A DNA stretch of 64,000 nt from Lepidurus packardi (Eukaryota > Arthropoda > Branchiopoda > Notostraca > Triopsidae): positions 12,499,235 to 12,563,234 of the forward strand of contig JAKZAN010000004.1 in the NCBI GenBank assembly GCA_023053545.1, read 5' to 3'. The number at the start of each line of letters is the position of its first letter. Positions within the stretch are counted from its first letter, which is position 1. The position numbers were made by a program, and so were the translations under genes. A model generated the notes under the pieces. That model was not told the DNA's origin, ran no database searches, and saw nothing but the letters and a program-made list of their open reading frames with translations. Positions 12,039 through 24,988 of this stretch are shown one piece after another.

Positions 12039-14342
12039 ATGGACTATAACCTCACCCAATATGCACGTGAAACTGGAATGCAATTTTCGGTAAGTCTTAA
12101 CTCGCAATCCAAATCTTGCAAACGCCTGAAATGATCCTAGAATCTAACGCTCTTTTCGCCTATTTATAATCCAAAATATACAAATATTACAACTCATAGT
12201 CGAGTGCCAGAAGCAATTTTTGTACAATAAGATGTGAGAGAGAGAATGCCCAAGTTTTTATTTGAAATGCCTTTAAAAACCACGTGGTTTAACGCCTTTT
12301 CGTTCGACGACCTTGCTAGTTGGTCAATGAACGAGCCGAGTGCAAGTCAGGAGCATCAAATACCGCAACGCAAACTAACGGGGACTTTGAATCATTGAAT
12401 CACGTTCACGCTTTTGAGATTGCGGGACTCCAATAAAAACAATATTGTCTCACCCTGACGACTTTAATCGTGAAACCATCGTTCAGAAAAACACAAACAA
12501 GCAAACAAGTCCTTTTTTAGACAACGGGAAAACGGTTTTTTTGGTCAAAAAATGACGGGTTCAAAGTTTTGTTGCGTGATGAGTTGAACCCGAAGACGCC
12601 AACCCAAAAGGAAAGGTTCACGCGGCCGTTAGGCGCAATGAACTGCGCAGTCGTAATGTAAAGTAAAGCCAAGCCAAGCATAAACGATCACAATGACTTC
12701 TTCTTCCCCCCTTACACTCCCTGTAGCAATTACAAACTATCAAAGGGGACCTTTGAAGCTTCTTCTGCGTCATTGTCAACCACACGAACCTCTGGAATGC
12801 GTTTTTTGTTAACTACCTGTGGTCTTATTAAAAAAGGAGATTGAGATTTTTATGTCTCAAGCCTAGAACTAATTAACAAAAGAATGTGTACTAAAGAAAG
12901 TTCCTTTCAAGCTTTAATAATTTACCGTTTCAGAACTAAGGATGAATTTAATTTTTTTAATAACAAACATCAGTGCCATCTACAACTGTTGGTATCAATA
13001 AGCTACAGTATACGAGATATATTCGCCTTACGACGAACTTAAATTTGTTTTAATTTACAATTTCAACTCGAATTATTTTCAAAGAATTATGTCTAATACG
13101 ATAATAAAACGATAATATAATCTAATCTCGTCTAATACGATAATAAAATTATAAGATTGGTACGCGTGCTAAGTTAGCTGTTTACAATAGGAGTTCTTGA
13201 GTTAAAGTTATAATTAAATTTTGTCTCGTTTATTAACTTTATTTTAATCTTTTATAGAGACGGAGAGCGATATGGGGGCGCTTTGCAAGCCTTACAACAA
13301 GCCCTAGCTGACGAATTGCATAAGGAAAGCGAAACCGGGCCGGTAGCCACGCCTGCCGTGCCCACGGTTCTCCAAGCCCCACCCACAAGCCCTACTTCGA
13401 GTCACATCAGCTTAGAAAGTTGGTTTGGTCATGAAGCAGCTTTAAATACTCTTCCCCGTGAACCCATCAGTCAAGATCATTTACCTTTACACCGCGCCCT
13501 TTCAGGTAACAAAATAATTTTCAAATAAAGATTAATTTCCAAAAATTTCAAATTACTCGTCCAACTCAATTTAAGAAAACCCGAGGTCCTTTAAAACATT
13601 TTACTTAAACATTAAGGAACTTTCTTTCAAATTGAATTATTTGTATACAAATTTGATACATTTTGAATAAATTTGTGTTCCAGATGCCTCTCTTGGATCC
13701 ACCGAGAAGGTAGTGGCCGAATTAAAGCAACTTTTGCACAACGGAGTGGATCCTAATGCACAGAATAGTCAGGGAGACACGCCCCTTCTGTATATCCGCC
13801 ATTTGCTTGTAAAAGAACAGTACGCAGTCGCTGAAGCATGTGCCCGTGCTCTCTTAGACGCCGGCGCGACTGTCAACGACGTGGATCATCAAGGACTCAC
13901 CTTACTTTGCCACAGTGTCAATTATTTGGACGCGAGTGCGGGTTTAACGCGCGTTTTACTCAACAGTGGCGCGGAAGTGTGGCATGCGGAGAAGTCGCCC
14001 TTCGGTTCCTTTCTCAAAGCTGTGATCCGATGTCGGCAGTTGGAAGGGGGCGTGGTCACGCTAGCCTTGTTAGGCCGGGTGATGGCGCTGAAGCCGACCT
14101 GCATGCGCGCTCACGTTGTACGCAACATGCTGCGGCAAGGCAAATACTACCGAATCCTGGGACCTGTCTTTTTGCAAGTCAAAGTTCTGCTGGTTCCTTA
14201 CTGGTCCAAACCCACGTCCTTACAGTTTGCTTGCTGGAAAACTATTCGTCAAACCCTACCTAACCGTCGACTTGCTCCCGAGTTTCGACAATTGGCAGTT
14301 CCTCCTTCTATTCAGCGCTATTTAACTATGGAGGACGTATAA
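12039..14342 (+). CDS. Ankyrin-repeat and SOCS-box protein (ASB-like)
   Basis: Proposed exons are 12039-12089, about 13268-13505 and 13684-14342, totalling 315 codons plus stop. The last two are firm. The first exon (MDYNLTQYARETGMQF) and the exact acceptor near 13268 are tentative, because they depend on phase matching across a 1.2 kb intron. Ankyrin repeats run through the last exon (LLHNGVDPNAQNSQGDTPLL, LLDAGATVNDVDHQGLTLL, LLNSGAEVW). The C terminus, roughly the last 40 residues (ACWKTIRQTLPN and LAVPPSIQRYL), matches the SOCS-box pattern that recruits Elongin B/C and Cullin-5. The protein is therefore likely a substrate adaptor of an E3 ubiquitin ligase. I cannot assign the ASB subfamily. 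Confidence 0.8.
12962..13013. repeat. Relic of a MITE terminal repeat
   Basis: AACAAACATCAGTGCCATCT followed by ATCAATAAGCTACAGTATAC resembles the right end of the element at 60830-61267. It lies in the first intron of the ankyrin/SOCS gene and looks more degraded than the other copies. Confidence 0.5.
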
Positions 14343-14833
14343 AAACATACGCATACTATTAAATTACGTTAAAAACTGGTAAACATTCACGAATGCATCT
14401 TAGATATCGATTTGTATGAACGATACCGATTTGTGCCTATAATATCGATTCGTATAAGTGATATCGATTTGTGCCGATAATGTCGATTTCTACCGGTACT
14501 ATCAATTTCTACGATAACATTCTATGGATTTCAGCGATAATATCGATTTGTAGCGATAATACCGATTTCTTTCTATGATATCGATTGCATCGTCTTTTTA
14601 TCCTATTCTGCCCGGTGGGTAGGGAAACCTCGACGCTTTTTTCCTGAAACAAAAATGCGTAAAAATGTATAAAAACAATGAAAAGGTGGCCAAAAAAAAA
14701 CGTGTATGAAATAGTGGTCCTATAAGTCGTTTCTCTTAACATTTTTTACCTTACCCACTCCTTGTAAGAACAACTTCCCATGTTGACTTTGTGATGCGAT
14801 AATACAACGCGCTTTAAATATTTGAACGGAATT
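14343..14833. repeat. Convergent spacer with ATCGATTT-type repeats
   Basis: From about 14400 to 14595 the sequence is a degenerate array of TATCGATTT units spaced 20-25 bp apart (for example ATATCGATTTG, ATATCGATTCG, GTCGATTTC, ATACCGATTTC). The remainder is 3' flank of the converging ankyrin/SOCS and NSRP1 genes. Confidence 0.7.
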
Positions 14834-16125
14834 TTAGCCTTGTGTAACCGACTCTCGGGCTGCTTTGCGGTCCAAATAGCGTTGCAAAGCGGCTTCCAAA
14901 AGAGGTCCAGTTGTTCGCTTCACCCACATGTGTCGCCTCACTTCCTTGCGTTTGAGTCGCTCTTCCTTTTTCCGTTCTTCCTCCTCTTCGTCTTTCACTT
15001 CCACCAGTTCTATTTCAGTCTTGACTTGAACTTCAGCTTCTTGTTCTTTATCAGCTTTAGTTTTCTTCGATTGAGGTGCCTTTTGCTCAGCTTCTGATTC
15101 GGAAGAAGATTCGGATTCAGAAGGTAAGGGGGATCGCTCTCGTTCTGGAGACTCCTCTTGCTTCCGTTTCCGGTATTGTCGAGGTTTATCGGAGCTTTTG
15201 GATACTTTAGGTTCGGCAGGACATGTTTCTTGGGCGTTTTCAAGATCGTTGTCTTCAAGGGGTTCATCGACTACAGTTGGCACCTCAGGGTCTGCATCTT
15301 GGGGCTCTTGTTTGATGACTGGCGCGTCAGTTTGTTGTTTCAGGATGTGCCGATAAAAACCGCTCAAGTCCCGTTGTTTGGTGACATCCATAGCTGCTTC
15401 AATGGCGTCTCTTCGGCGCTCGTCTTCCTCCAACTTGGCCATTTCAGCCATTTTCGCTTTGTAGGCGGACGTGACAAAGGCTTCTTTATCCGCAAACTGG
15501 CCTTCTTCAGAATCACGCTCTTTTTGAATCTTTCTCTCTAAACGGCGTTCATAATCCCGTTGCCGAACCTCTGCTGATTTGAGCAGGTTTTCAATGTACT
15601 TTGGCTAGGGGGAAAACACAGTAAAAACTTCTAGTTAGTACAATAAAAAGACGTTTTTCTTTTACCTTCTTTTCTTCTTTAGCAGGTTTCCGCTCTTCAC
15701 GAGCTTTTTCCAAATCGTCGTACACTTCATCGTACTGAAAGACAGTTGGATCTTGTTCTAAGGCTTTTAGGGCAGCTTGCCTGGCTTGAGCTTGCTGTAC
15801 ACTTCTTTGAGCTTTGGTCTACCGAAAAAATGTAAAATTGAATACAGATAAATTCATTGAACTTAAAGGCAAGGGCATCTTACTTTCATGCTTTTGCCCA
15901 GCCAGTCTTTTTCGAGTTCATTGTCACTGCCATCGCTACTTGAATCGGAACCCCCAAATGCCGCTGAAGGAGCTTTTTGCAACAGGAAACCTGCAGCAGG
16001 ATTCAAAGCCTTGCCTTTCGCTTTGTCCTTCGAAGGAATGATCAAACCATACCTAGCCATATGAATTAGACTAGTAATTGAAAGCTAACTGCAATAAATA
16101 CCAACCTTTTGTCGTTTTTATCCAT
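14834..16125 (-). CDS. NSRP1: Nuclear speckle splicing regulatory protein 1 (NSRP1/CCDC55)
   Basis: Four exons, 16106-16125, 15884-16052, 15666-15818 and 14834-15604, give 370 codons plus stop. NSRP1 binds splicing factors in nuclear speckles and affects alternative splice-site choice. Recognisable family segments are the N-terminal RYGLIIPSK, the VYDDLEKA segment, PKYIENLLKSAEVR, the coiled-coil GQFADKEAFVTSAYK, and AAMDVTKQRDLSGFYRHI. The C-terminal part is Glu/Lys/Ser-rich and charged, as in the human protein but shorter (human about 558). The first exon encodes only about seven residues (MDKNDKR). Confidence 0.93.
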
Positions 16126-17398
16126 TTTTTGGATGGTAAACACAAACACTGCACTGCCCCACGCTTCACGAATATTTCACTGGATTTAAGTTCCCAAACT
16201 GACCGCATACGCCATCTGTTATCCAAACCTGGAACTAAAAATTCTCTTAAAATACGGAGAACTATTTAGACAGTTATAAAATTGGTAGAAATTGTTTAAA
16301 ATAGATAGAAATTCCGATTAAATACAAAATATTTTTGTTTAATGTAAATAATCACTCCAGCTATAATTAAAGAGATATTCTTATTTTTCGTTACAATTTT
16401 CTCATTAAACTGAAAATATTCCAATTGAAATACAATCACCTAGATCAATATCCTAGATCACCAAGATCATACGATCAATCGTCACCTATGAAATAATATG
16501 ACCAAACCGAAAATACAAGTCTTGCCAACCATAGAATGTAGGCTTATATAAAAGCCTCGAATTTGACCTGCATATTCAATTAGGTGTAAAAGCTGAAAGT
16601 TGTCTAGTCATCACATATGCTGTCGTTCGTTAAAAAGGGCGAATAATGCGCATACAATGAAGACAAAAGCCGGTTTTCTGTTTCCTGCGTCTAATTCCGA
16701 ATGGTTAATGTAAAACGACGCCAAAGGCTACGCTCTTACACAGCAGACGGTGCATATCCGTCAGGCCCAAACGCCTTACGGGATCTTATCGACGAAGCGA
16801 GTAGTAACTCGACTTCATCCTTGAGTCTTTTTAGTCTTGCTTAACAATTCATTCTGTGCGCGTTCCACAGTTCTCTTCAAAGGTACCTGCATAAAACGTA
16901 CGTGCATCTGTTCCCTCAAAAATTACTAATAAATTGTGACTTTTACCGTTGTGAATTGTGGGAACTCGGAAATTAAAACATCTTCTTTGACTCTTGGGAG
17001 AGTCAAAGAATAAGAGTCTCTAAGACGTACTGTAGAGTATATAGAAAGGTGACTGACCCGTATGGTAATGATAACAACTATTACTCGCTTGCGGTGGTAC
17101 TCGTGAGAATCCCCAAATCTTTACCAAAGTTGTAAATTCCAATCCATAACGGATTTTTCGCGTAAACGTGGTCGAGTGCCGCCACTCATAAAGCATTCCA
17201 TTGATTTCTAAACCGCAACCGAAAGGAAAAGATCAGAAGAATAGATTCTTTTGTATCTAAACAATTCCAATAACTTTCTCAAACTAACTAAAGGAGCAAT
17301 TTACAAAGCTCTCGTGCTCTCGTGCATAAAATGTGTCAACCAGTGACAGTTTTGAAGGACGCCTAAGTCCCCAGAAAGGATTCGCATTGACACTCGTC
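16126..17398. other. Intergenic region, NSRP1 to class C receptor
   Basis: Divergent spacer. No repeat or RNA gene is recognised. One short open frame (16701-16844) has protein-like composition and is listed as a finding. Ectodomain exons of the downstream receptor would lie here if they exist, but I could not find any. Confidence 0.45.
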
Positions 17399-18688
17399 AT
17401 GAAATCCAAATTAAGCGAGCCGACTTTGCGTGCAGATGCTTGGGCTTTGCCGTTATTAGTCTGTGGGATTCTGCTCATCAGTGCTTTACTTCTCTACGAA
17501 ATCTACACCTTGTGCAAGGGAAACCCCGTTAAAAGGTATAAAAAGTTAATTTGGGTGGATCGCAAGTGATTTCTTTTCAACCACGAAATGTTCCACAGGA
17601 TTTCTTCGAGGCTCATGGATCAAGCAGTGATGCTCGGATTATTGTTACTAGCGAGTACTGCCGTTGTAGCGCCTGTACCCCCTACAGCCGGTTCTTGCTC
17701 AGCATTGCACATGTTACCTGGAATGGGGTACTCTTTGCTCACTTCCGGATTGCTGATCAGAGCCTGTAATCTCCTCTACCATCATCAACCACTGCCTAAT
17801 CTAGTCCAGGCTCTGCTTCTCCTTTTCATAAACCTGTCCCAAGTAATCACTAAAAGAAAAAAAAGAAAAAAAAAGAGCCGTTCAATCATGAAACTCCCTT
17901 TTAAAACGAAACCTTTCGTTGTCTTATGTACCGTTAGGTCATCATATCCTTTCAAGGATTGGCTAGTACGAATGCCAAAGCTGATAAACCAGTTTCCATG
18001 AATGTGGACATGGAAAACTGCCCCAAATCCAACGCTCTCTTGCTTTCCTTGCTCTATCCTGCGTTTCTTATCGTTTTGCTCTTTGTCGTCGCCTTGAAAG
18101 CGCGCCGAAAACATGCCGGAATCAACAAAAGAGACGCGTCGTACGTCGCGATTGCTACGTTTTTTGCAGGAGCCCTGGGGGCATGTTGGGTTGGATGTTT
18201 GTCCTTAATTGGGCCTCAGGCGACAGCTCCATCTTTGGGGTAAAAATACAAAATTCTCTAAACAGTATGGATATCATCTTGGTACTTTTAGGTACGGTAC
18301 ATGTATTACCTCGTTAATCATCTTCATCGTTTGCTTCGTGCCGCACAGGAACACGAAAAGTTCCATTTTTGAGGAAACGTACGTCCGTAATGAAAACCCG
18401 ATTCAGGTTCAGTTGCCAGACGAAAGTTCATCTATCGTTCAAGAAGGCCTCGGGAACAGAAGTTTTACGAAGCATAAGGCATCAGGTATGTAGATTTGTA
18501 AGGAAATGACCCACTCTGATGTTGATGCTCACGCTTTTGTTCTTTTAGAGTTGTTTTTGGTACCAGTACCCGTGGATGATTACTCACTAACTCCTCCGTT
18601 AAGACAACATCGCGGAAGTCGACGCTCATTGCAAAACCCCGATGTGTATTTTTACTCTAAAACTGCCTCAGATGGTTGGCTGTACTAA
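17399..18688 (+). CDS. Class C (family 3) seven-helix receptor, bride-of-sevenless-like
   Basis: Exons 17399-17535, 17599-17842, 17938-18239, 18292-18485 and 18549-18688 sum to 338 codons plus stop. Seven hydrophobic segments can be seen: WALPLLVCGILLISALLLY, AVMLGLLLLASTAVVAPV, LPGMGYSLLTSGLLIRACN, LVQALLLLFINLSQVIISF, LLLSLLYPAFLIVLLFVVAL, YVAIATFFAGALGACWVGC and CITSLIIFIVCFVP. The C-S-A-L then LLIRACNLL pattern of helix 3 is typical of class C receptors. The tail is about 75 residues. There is no large ligand-binding ectodomain in the visible exons, unlike metabotropic glutamate receptors or Drosophila Boss. The reading frame stays open a little upstream of the chosen ATG, so missing 5' exons are likely. 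Subfamily is uncertain. Confidence 0.7.
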
Positions 18689-19297
18689 ACAAGAGATATA
18701 ATAAAGATTGTAATTTAAAGTTAAACATATTGCCTATAATTACTTCCTTGTTGTGTTTGACTCGTCATCAATACATGTTCTCAGTCTAAAAAATAAGAGA
18801 ACCGTTCATTGGTACCTGTTTATCACCATAAAATAACACATGGTATCAGCTTGATTACATGACAGGTTTTTGAATGGACAATGAAGAACGAAGCCTGCTA
18901 ATTTACAAGTAGGACATACTTTTTATGGACGATAATTACGGTAATCAGCATTGGTAATTTAGGCTTCTTGGAATTAGGCTCTTTTCAACTTTAACTGCAC
19001 TTTAATGAGATTGATAAGATCTTTAAACAGCAAGTTCTTCTATTCGGGTCTAATAAAAGCGTCCGTTTTACGTTGTCATGTTTGGTAATTACTATCGTTT
19101 GAACACTTTGATACGTAACATTCGATGTGAATGTAACATATTGCGATAAAATAACGTTTTTGTGGAGCCGAGGGTAAAAAGGTCAGTTATGGTACAAAAG
19201 ATGTGTATTGGGAGATGGTTTTCTCCAAAATTGCCAGTATCTACAGAAATAAAGCGGCCGGTGACTCCTTTTTGCTCACGCTTATCAATTTTAGTTC
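18689..19297. other. Convergent spacer, receptor and SETD1 3' flanks
   Basis: 3' untranslated regions of two converging genes. AATAAA near 18703 is a polyadenylation candidate for the receptor gene. Nothing else is recognised. Confidence 0.6.
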
Positions 19298-22200
19298 TTA
19301 GTTGAGTGTTCCCCTGCACTGCGATGCTCCACATAAACATGGAATCTTGTCTTCTTCGATGGGGAACTTGTAATCGTACGTGATTTCCTCATTAACGCCA
19401 ATGGGGTGTTTGGAATAAATGACAATCTTCTTCTGAGACTCTATCGTCACAATCTTGGCGTAGCAATTAGGCTAAAACCGTAAAAAAATAAATCAAGAAT
19501 CTACATACAAGAGTAAAAGCTTACGTTGCATGAATGGTTAATAAAACGAGCCAAGTTGCCACACTTGGTCGCGTCAATAATGTTTTCCAAGTCAATCCTA
19601 AACAAATAGGATGATCCAATACCCACTGCTTCGTATTGTCGCTCTCGATGGTCAGCCAAAACTGGCCGGACCATTTGCCCCACATATTCGATAACCATTT
19701 CGTCTGCAGCGATGGGTTCCATGGCAAATAATCCCCAATCGTGAATGGGCGACTTGGCAAACTTAATTTGCTTCTTACGAAACTACATACAGCAAAGAAA
19801 AGAATTAATTGAATTAGAAATGTAAAGTTTTGAACACACAAACATTACCTTCAACTGATTAAACTTTAGCAAATCAGAATCGTTCTCCAAACCAAAAGCA
19901 GTAAGAAGTCGTCTTTGATTGGATCTCGCTTCTCGAGATAATGCTGCCATCTTGGGAGCTTCAGGAACATTAGTAATACCAATCCCTGGCGCTCGGTTCC
20001 CTCCTGCCTCCAACTCAGCCACAACTCGAGCATAATGTGACTATTTAACCAGACAATAAATTAGCATACATGACACAAAAATAATAAACTAATTCATATA
20101 ATAAAACAAATAAACAAAAGAATTCACAAATTTAGACTAACTTAATTTAATAAAATAATTAGCAAATCAAGACTAATTTAATTTAGTAAAACTATTAACA
20201 AATTTGCATTAATTTAATATAATAAAATTACTAACACATTGAGACTAATTCAACTAATTAATTTAATTTGTATGAACTATTTGCATTAATTACTTTAAAT
20301 TTTATTAACTATTTTATTTTATTAACTTTATTTTTATCTTATTAATTTTATTACTAACTAATTTAACTAATTAATTTAATTAATTAACTAAGCCAGTCAT
20401 TACTTTATGTTTCGCTTTTTCTTTCGAGTCGATTTTGTAGTAGCCTTCAGTACGGGCACAGCCTGTCGCATGCAACTTGGGATCATCTCGTTTCCGCTTT
20501 TTGGTGAGCGGTCCAATGTCTGTGATGGGATGGTCCACCCAATGGGTATCGTTGAGCCAGTAGCCTTGGCTATCCTGGGCCAACATAGCCTCATAACTGC
20601 GCTTAAAGAAGGCAGTGTCTTCACTGTCCACTCCTTTGGCCAAGAACTCGTAGAATATACTCATCTCGGCCATAATATCACGTGGTTTATACGTCACCGG
20701 AGGATGGAAAGGCCTTGGTCTGGATACAGTCTGTAAACAAGCAAAATAGATTGTCAATAAACGTTTTTAAAGTGAGGAAATGGATTTACCTTGGTCAAAA
20801 TAGGCTGAATGGGAGACGGCTGTTTCTTTTTCCGTTTCTCAATGCCTGCTTTCTCAGGATTGGATACCAAGACCTTTGCGGGAGGAGGAGGGGGAGAAGG
20901 CGGTGCAACAGCAGCATAGCCATGGTCTTGTAAAGGCGAGCTGGATAACCGAGTGGAATCCGAAACCGAGGGCGGAGGCAAGCAGTAGCAATGGTCCAGG
21001 AGGATGGACGAAGCCGGGGAAGAGCTTGCGTCGTGAGGACTGTGCGCTGAACCTGATCCTGAACCCGAATGGGAGGATCGACGTTCGATTTCCGCCGTTT
21101 CATCTGCACTTTCCGTCTCTTCGCCGTCCGAAGTCAACGTGAGGGACTTGACCTTGGGCGAAGGCGATTTCCTTACAGGAGTTCTACACAAAAAACCGTG
21201 ACATGAAGGATCTATGCTGTGAAAATGACAGAAAAAGGGAGTACCTGTCTGGGGAAATGTCTTCTAGATCGCTGAGACCTCGGATTTTCCGTCGAGGTGA
21301 GGGAGGCAGACTCGCTTCGCTCACTGATGACGCTCGCAAGGATTCGGAATCGGATTCCACGTCAGACAATCGCGAAGAAGGTCCTACGGCGAATTCAAGT
21401 CATTATTAGTACATTTCAATAAATTTTTCAGTAAGTCAGTCCATTTTCGTGGGTTTACTTGAAGATTCGGCTTCCGATTCGGACGATTCGGAGCTGGAGG
21501 AACTCGAGCTCGAACTGGAGAGGTCCGAATCGCTGTAAATAAACCGGCTCTTCTTCTTCTCGGGTACCTTTCGTTTTCTCTGATCCTACAAACCCAACCA
21601 TCTTCCAAATTACGCAAAGATAACCAAAAACAAGATAAGATTTACCCTGTCATCTTCCGAATCGGCCAAATCTTTCCTAGAATCGTCTTCATCTAACGGC
21701 GGAGGCGAAGGAGGTCGAATCTTTCTCTGCGAAAATCCCAAAAAAAAACTGAATTAGCTTCAAATACGTTTTAATTACCCCCAAATTACCCTAAACGACG
21801 GAAGTTTGGGCATGGCTGCTCTTAATCCCAAGCCCAGCCCTCCCCAAGTGTCCATATTATCTCGTTTGCCTTCAAACAAGGCCGTGAGAAGGGACTGGGT
21901 GCCTTGGGAAGGCGGCAGAGGTGGTTGTGGAGGCTTCGGCTCATTGCTGGTCACATTTGGCATAGGCGCCCCAGATTGTTGTGCTTTATACTTGTCGTTT
22001 TCGGCTTGCCACCAGGATTCGAATGCTCTAAACGCTGTAGACTCGATCATCTTGCGATTAAAGTCCCGTTTCAAGATGTTTTTCATTTCTGCTACAATAT
22101 TTTCCAAAACTCCCCTATACAACCCACCAAAAAAAAGGAATTAATAATAATAATAGTAAGAAATTGAACATTTCCATGATTTCTTACTCTATTGTGGGTG

Positions 22201-24205
22201 CATGGGGATCATCCCCATCGGATTTGTACAACGCAGGCAAAGGCAAGGGAAACGCTTGTGGAATGGACTGGCTTGTCGAGGAAATGTAGCCATTGGGCAG
22301 CGGTAAAGGATACACAGGAAAGGGCTGTCCATGCGCATGCGCCATGACTTGCGTGGGGAAACCTGGCGGCGGGGGCTGCTGCGCGTGCGAGTCCGAGAAG
22401 CCAGGTGGATAGTTGGAAGTGGGTGGTCTCCAAGCGTAGTAAGGATCGTGGGGACCGTAGGGAGGGAAATAAGGCTGATAATTAGGCGGAAGGGGAGGAG
22501 CTACGTCCATAGGGAGTGGCGGAGGAGGCGGGTCTTGACTGTTCCCATTCGGACTGCCTGCAAGGATTTTCTCATCGGTGGAACTCAGTGAAGAGAGACT
22601 CATATGATCGTCATTTTCTGGAATAATAATAAAAATAATGGAAAAATAAAAATTAAATCCGAAATAATTCAATAACCGAAAACTTGGATGTGATTTTACT
22701 GGGTAAATCTTCACTAGGTGATGCTTCTTCATTCAGCTCCATTTTCCTCAATTTTTCCTCAATCGAGTTTTTGTACGCGATCAAGTAATCCTCCATGGAC
22801 AAGAAGGGAGAAGGAGGCGTGGACAAAGGTTCGGCATCAAACTCTTCGTCGTCGTCTTCTTCTTCCTCTTCGCCATCTTCGACTTCTTTCTTTTCGTCAG
22901 ACAAAACTTCGCCTCCTTCTCCATTGGTTTTGCTCCCAGGCGAGCTCTGTCCATTGACGGAGTTTTCTTTGGCCTTGGTTTTGTCCTCTTCTTCCTCATT
23001 GTCCGAATCGGACAAGCCAAATTGCAGAAACGGCGGTGCCGGACCCCCGTCTTTGCTCTTCAGGAGGAGTTTGATACGAGTATCCAAATCCATCGCTCCC
23101 ATATCAGGATTTTCCTCTGGCGCCTCCTTTTTACTCCCGTTTTGCTCCGCTTCCATGCCTGGAGGAGGTATGGATTGGTCCCATACAGGACCATTGGGAG
23201 GAAAAGCTCCTGGAGGAGCTGGGGCATGTGGCCAGAACTGCGGATCCCACGTGTTATTCCACGCAGGAAACTGAGGAGGGAATCCGGCAGGAGTGAAACC
23301 AGGTGGCGGATGATGCGGGTACGTGTAAGGGTCGAATTCAGGGATGGGAACAGGGTAGGCAGGGTTGGGGAGGGGCGGAATTTTGGCGGGAGTGGTTTGG
23401 CTCTCCGGGAGCACGGGATCTTCTTCGTCCGAAGATATGGGTTCGGCGTTCTTCTCTATGCTCTCTTTGGTATCCTTGTCTTTCTCTTTCGGCTCAGGTT
23501 TCTTCTCTGTGGTGAGTGTTTCGAACTGATTTTTGCATTCCGTACCTGCAATAAGCAACACAACGAGTTAAAACCAGTTGGAAAGTTCCAATTCATGATT
23601 AAAAAGAGTGGGATAATGAGTTACCAAAAGGGTCTAGGAACACTTTGAGTTGTTTGCCCATGACTGAGGTTTTGTTGAGCTTTTCCACGCACGTTCGGGC
23701 CGCTTTAGGACACTCGAAGATGACTCGGGCCAAGCCGAGGTGTTTGTTGGTTTTGGGATGGTAGAAAATGGTGAGTTCCTCGAAACCGCCATACTTCCTG
23801 AGCAACTCGCCCAAGAAACTCTTGTCAATGTTGTCGTTAATATTACAAATGGTCACTTCAATGGTGGGCGGCTCCCCGACATAATCTGAGTCAATCTAGA
23901 ACAACACAGTTAGACGTACAAGCTGAAAGGCTTACAGAGGAAGGGGTTTCTACCTTGAATCGAGGAACAGTCAAGTCTAAAGGTTCTATTCTGGACCATA
24001 GTCGCGTATTTCGAGGATCTCGGACGTGTACTGGAGGATATGTGGGGTCTCCTGGTACTTGTCCTTCATAACGAAATAACTTGGCAGCACCTTTAATGAG
24101 ATGTGGATCTATAACCAGCTTCCAGTTCTTGTTTTTCAAGTTGTGGGATGCATTGTGACTTGACTTTGGCTTAGAGGACGTGAGCGATTCCGGTGAGCTA
24201 CTCAT
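19298..24205 (-). CDS. SETD1: Histone H3 lysine-4 methyltransferase SETD1 (Set1)
   Basis: Thirteen exons: 23954-24205, 23625-23895, 22700-23545, 22188-22617, 21790-22114, 21646-21726, 21459-21585, 21245-21383, 20790-21183, 20404-20730, 19849-20040, 19525-19782, 19298-19471. They total 1271 codons plus stop. SETD1 is the catalytic subunit of COMPASS, which methylates H3K4 at active promoters. An RRM (about residues 95-175) includes [12 protein letters not shown] and [13 protein letters not shown]. Pro-rich and acidic/Ser-rich stretches follow. The n-SET region has [11 protein letters not shown] (about 1050). The SET domain (about 1128-1250) has [22 protein letters not shown] and ITYDYKF. The post-[11 protein letters not shown] and C-terminal LN complete the catalytic module. 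The middle region is much shorter than in vertebrate SETD1A/B. The gene is convergent with the class C receptor. Confidence 0.96.
20041..20403. repeat. AT-rich imperfect tandem repeat in SETD1 intron
   Basis: The 363-bp intron is about 80 percent A+T by eye. It is built from degenerate copies of a TTAATTTAATAAAATTA...AACAAAT unit roughly 55-60 bp long between 20090 and 20260, followed by TAATTTAATTAATTAACTAA-like sequence. It is probably simple-sequence expansion. Confidence 0.5.
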
Positions 24206-24988
24206 AATGACTGAAAAGGAATCCAATGACGGTTTATTAATCCTATAGTTACATAAACGCTACATAAGGAGTTTTATTCAAAAGAATAAAAACAAACTAA
24301 GCATGGTTTTTGGCGAGCTTGTTAAATGGTGTAAGGCAACAGTGAATTCTAGGACGAAAACCCACAAAGGGATCCAAATTTCACAGGGACTTACCAAAAG
24401 GATGAAGAAAAGTAACAAACCCAAAGTGATTAATCTAATTCATATAATTTCATGGAATTCTTGGCCAAAAAGATCACTGCGAAATCGAGCACACATCACA
24501 AACAAACAACACATGCCGCCATTTTGTCCAACTACTCGCGTCAAAACAGAACTGGCATTTAGAAACTACATTACAATGCAACTTTCTTAAACTATAGTAT
24601 AATAAAACTTGAATACTTTTGAAACAAAACAGGCATGTTTTAAAGTAGGTATTTTGGAAACTGAAATCACAAAAGATTCTTCGCGCGAAAAACCTTTGGC
24701 GCCGAGTTTGAATTTCACGGTTAGCGAATAAAACACTCTGTAAGGGCTGACTCAACTAAGCTTTTTTTCGCTGAAGATTTCAAATGAGATGAACTAATAC
24801 TCTAATATATTAAAGAAGATGTTAAATTAAGGTTAAAAGCAGACGTTAGGAAGTAAAAAGCTATACACAGGCAGCCAACTCTTGTTCCTTACTCTGTATA
24901 TAACAGTAAAATCCTTCAAGGGCATAGAAGAACACTGAGGAATGGTGTAACTCGTCAACAAAAAGTACAAGAGAATTGTACAGGAATC
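24206..24988. other. SETD1 promoter region and ANKFY1 3' flank
   Basis: Spacer between two leftward genes. The part next to 24205 is the likely SETD1 5' leader; a TTTTCAG acceptor-like site just before the ATG hints at a noncoding 5' exon. The part below 24900 is ANKFY1 3' untranslated region. No repeats or RNA genes are recognised. Confidence 0.5.

Noticed and set aside
14822..15541. Plus-strand open frames opposite NSRP1
   Set aside because: They are Phe/Leu/Ser-rich, the expected antisense of a Glu/Lys-rich coding exon.
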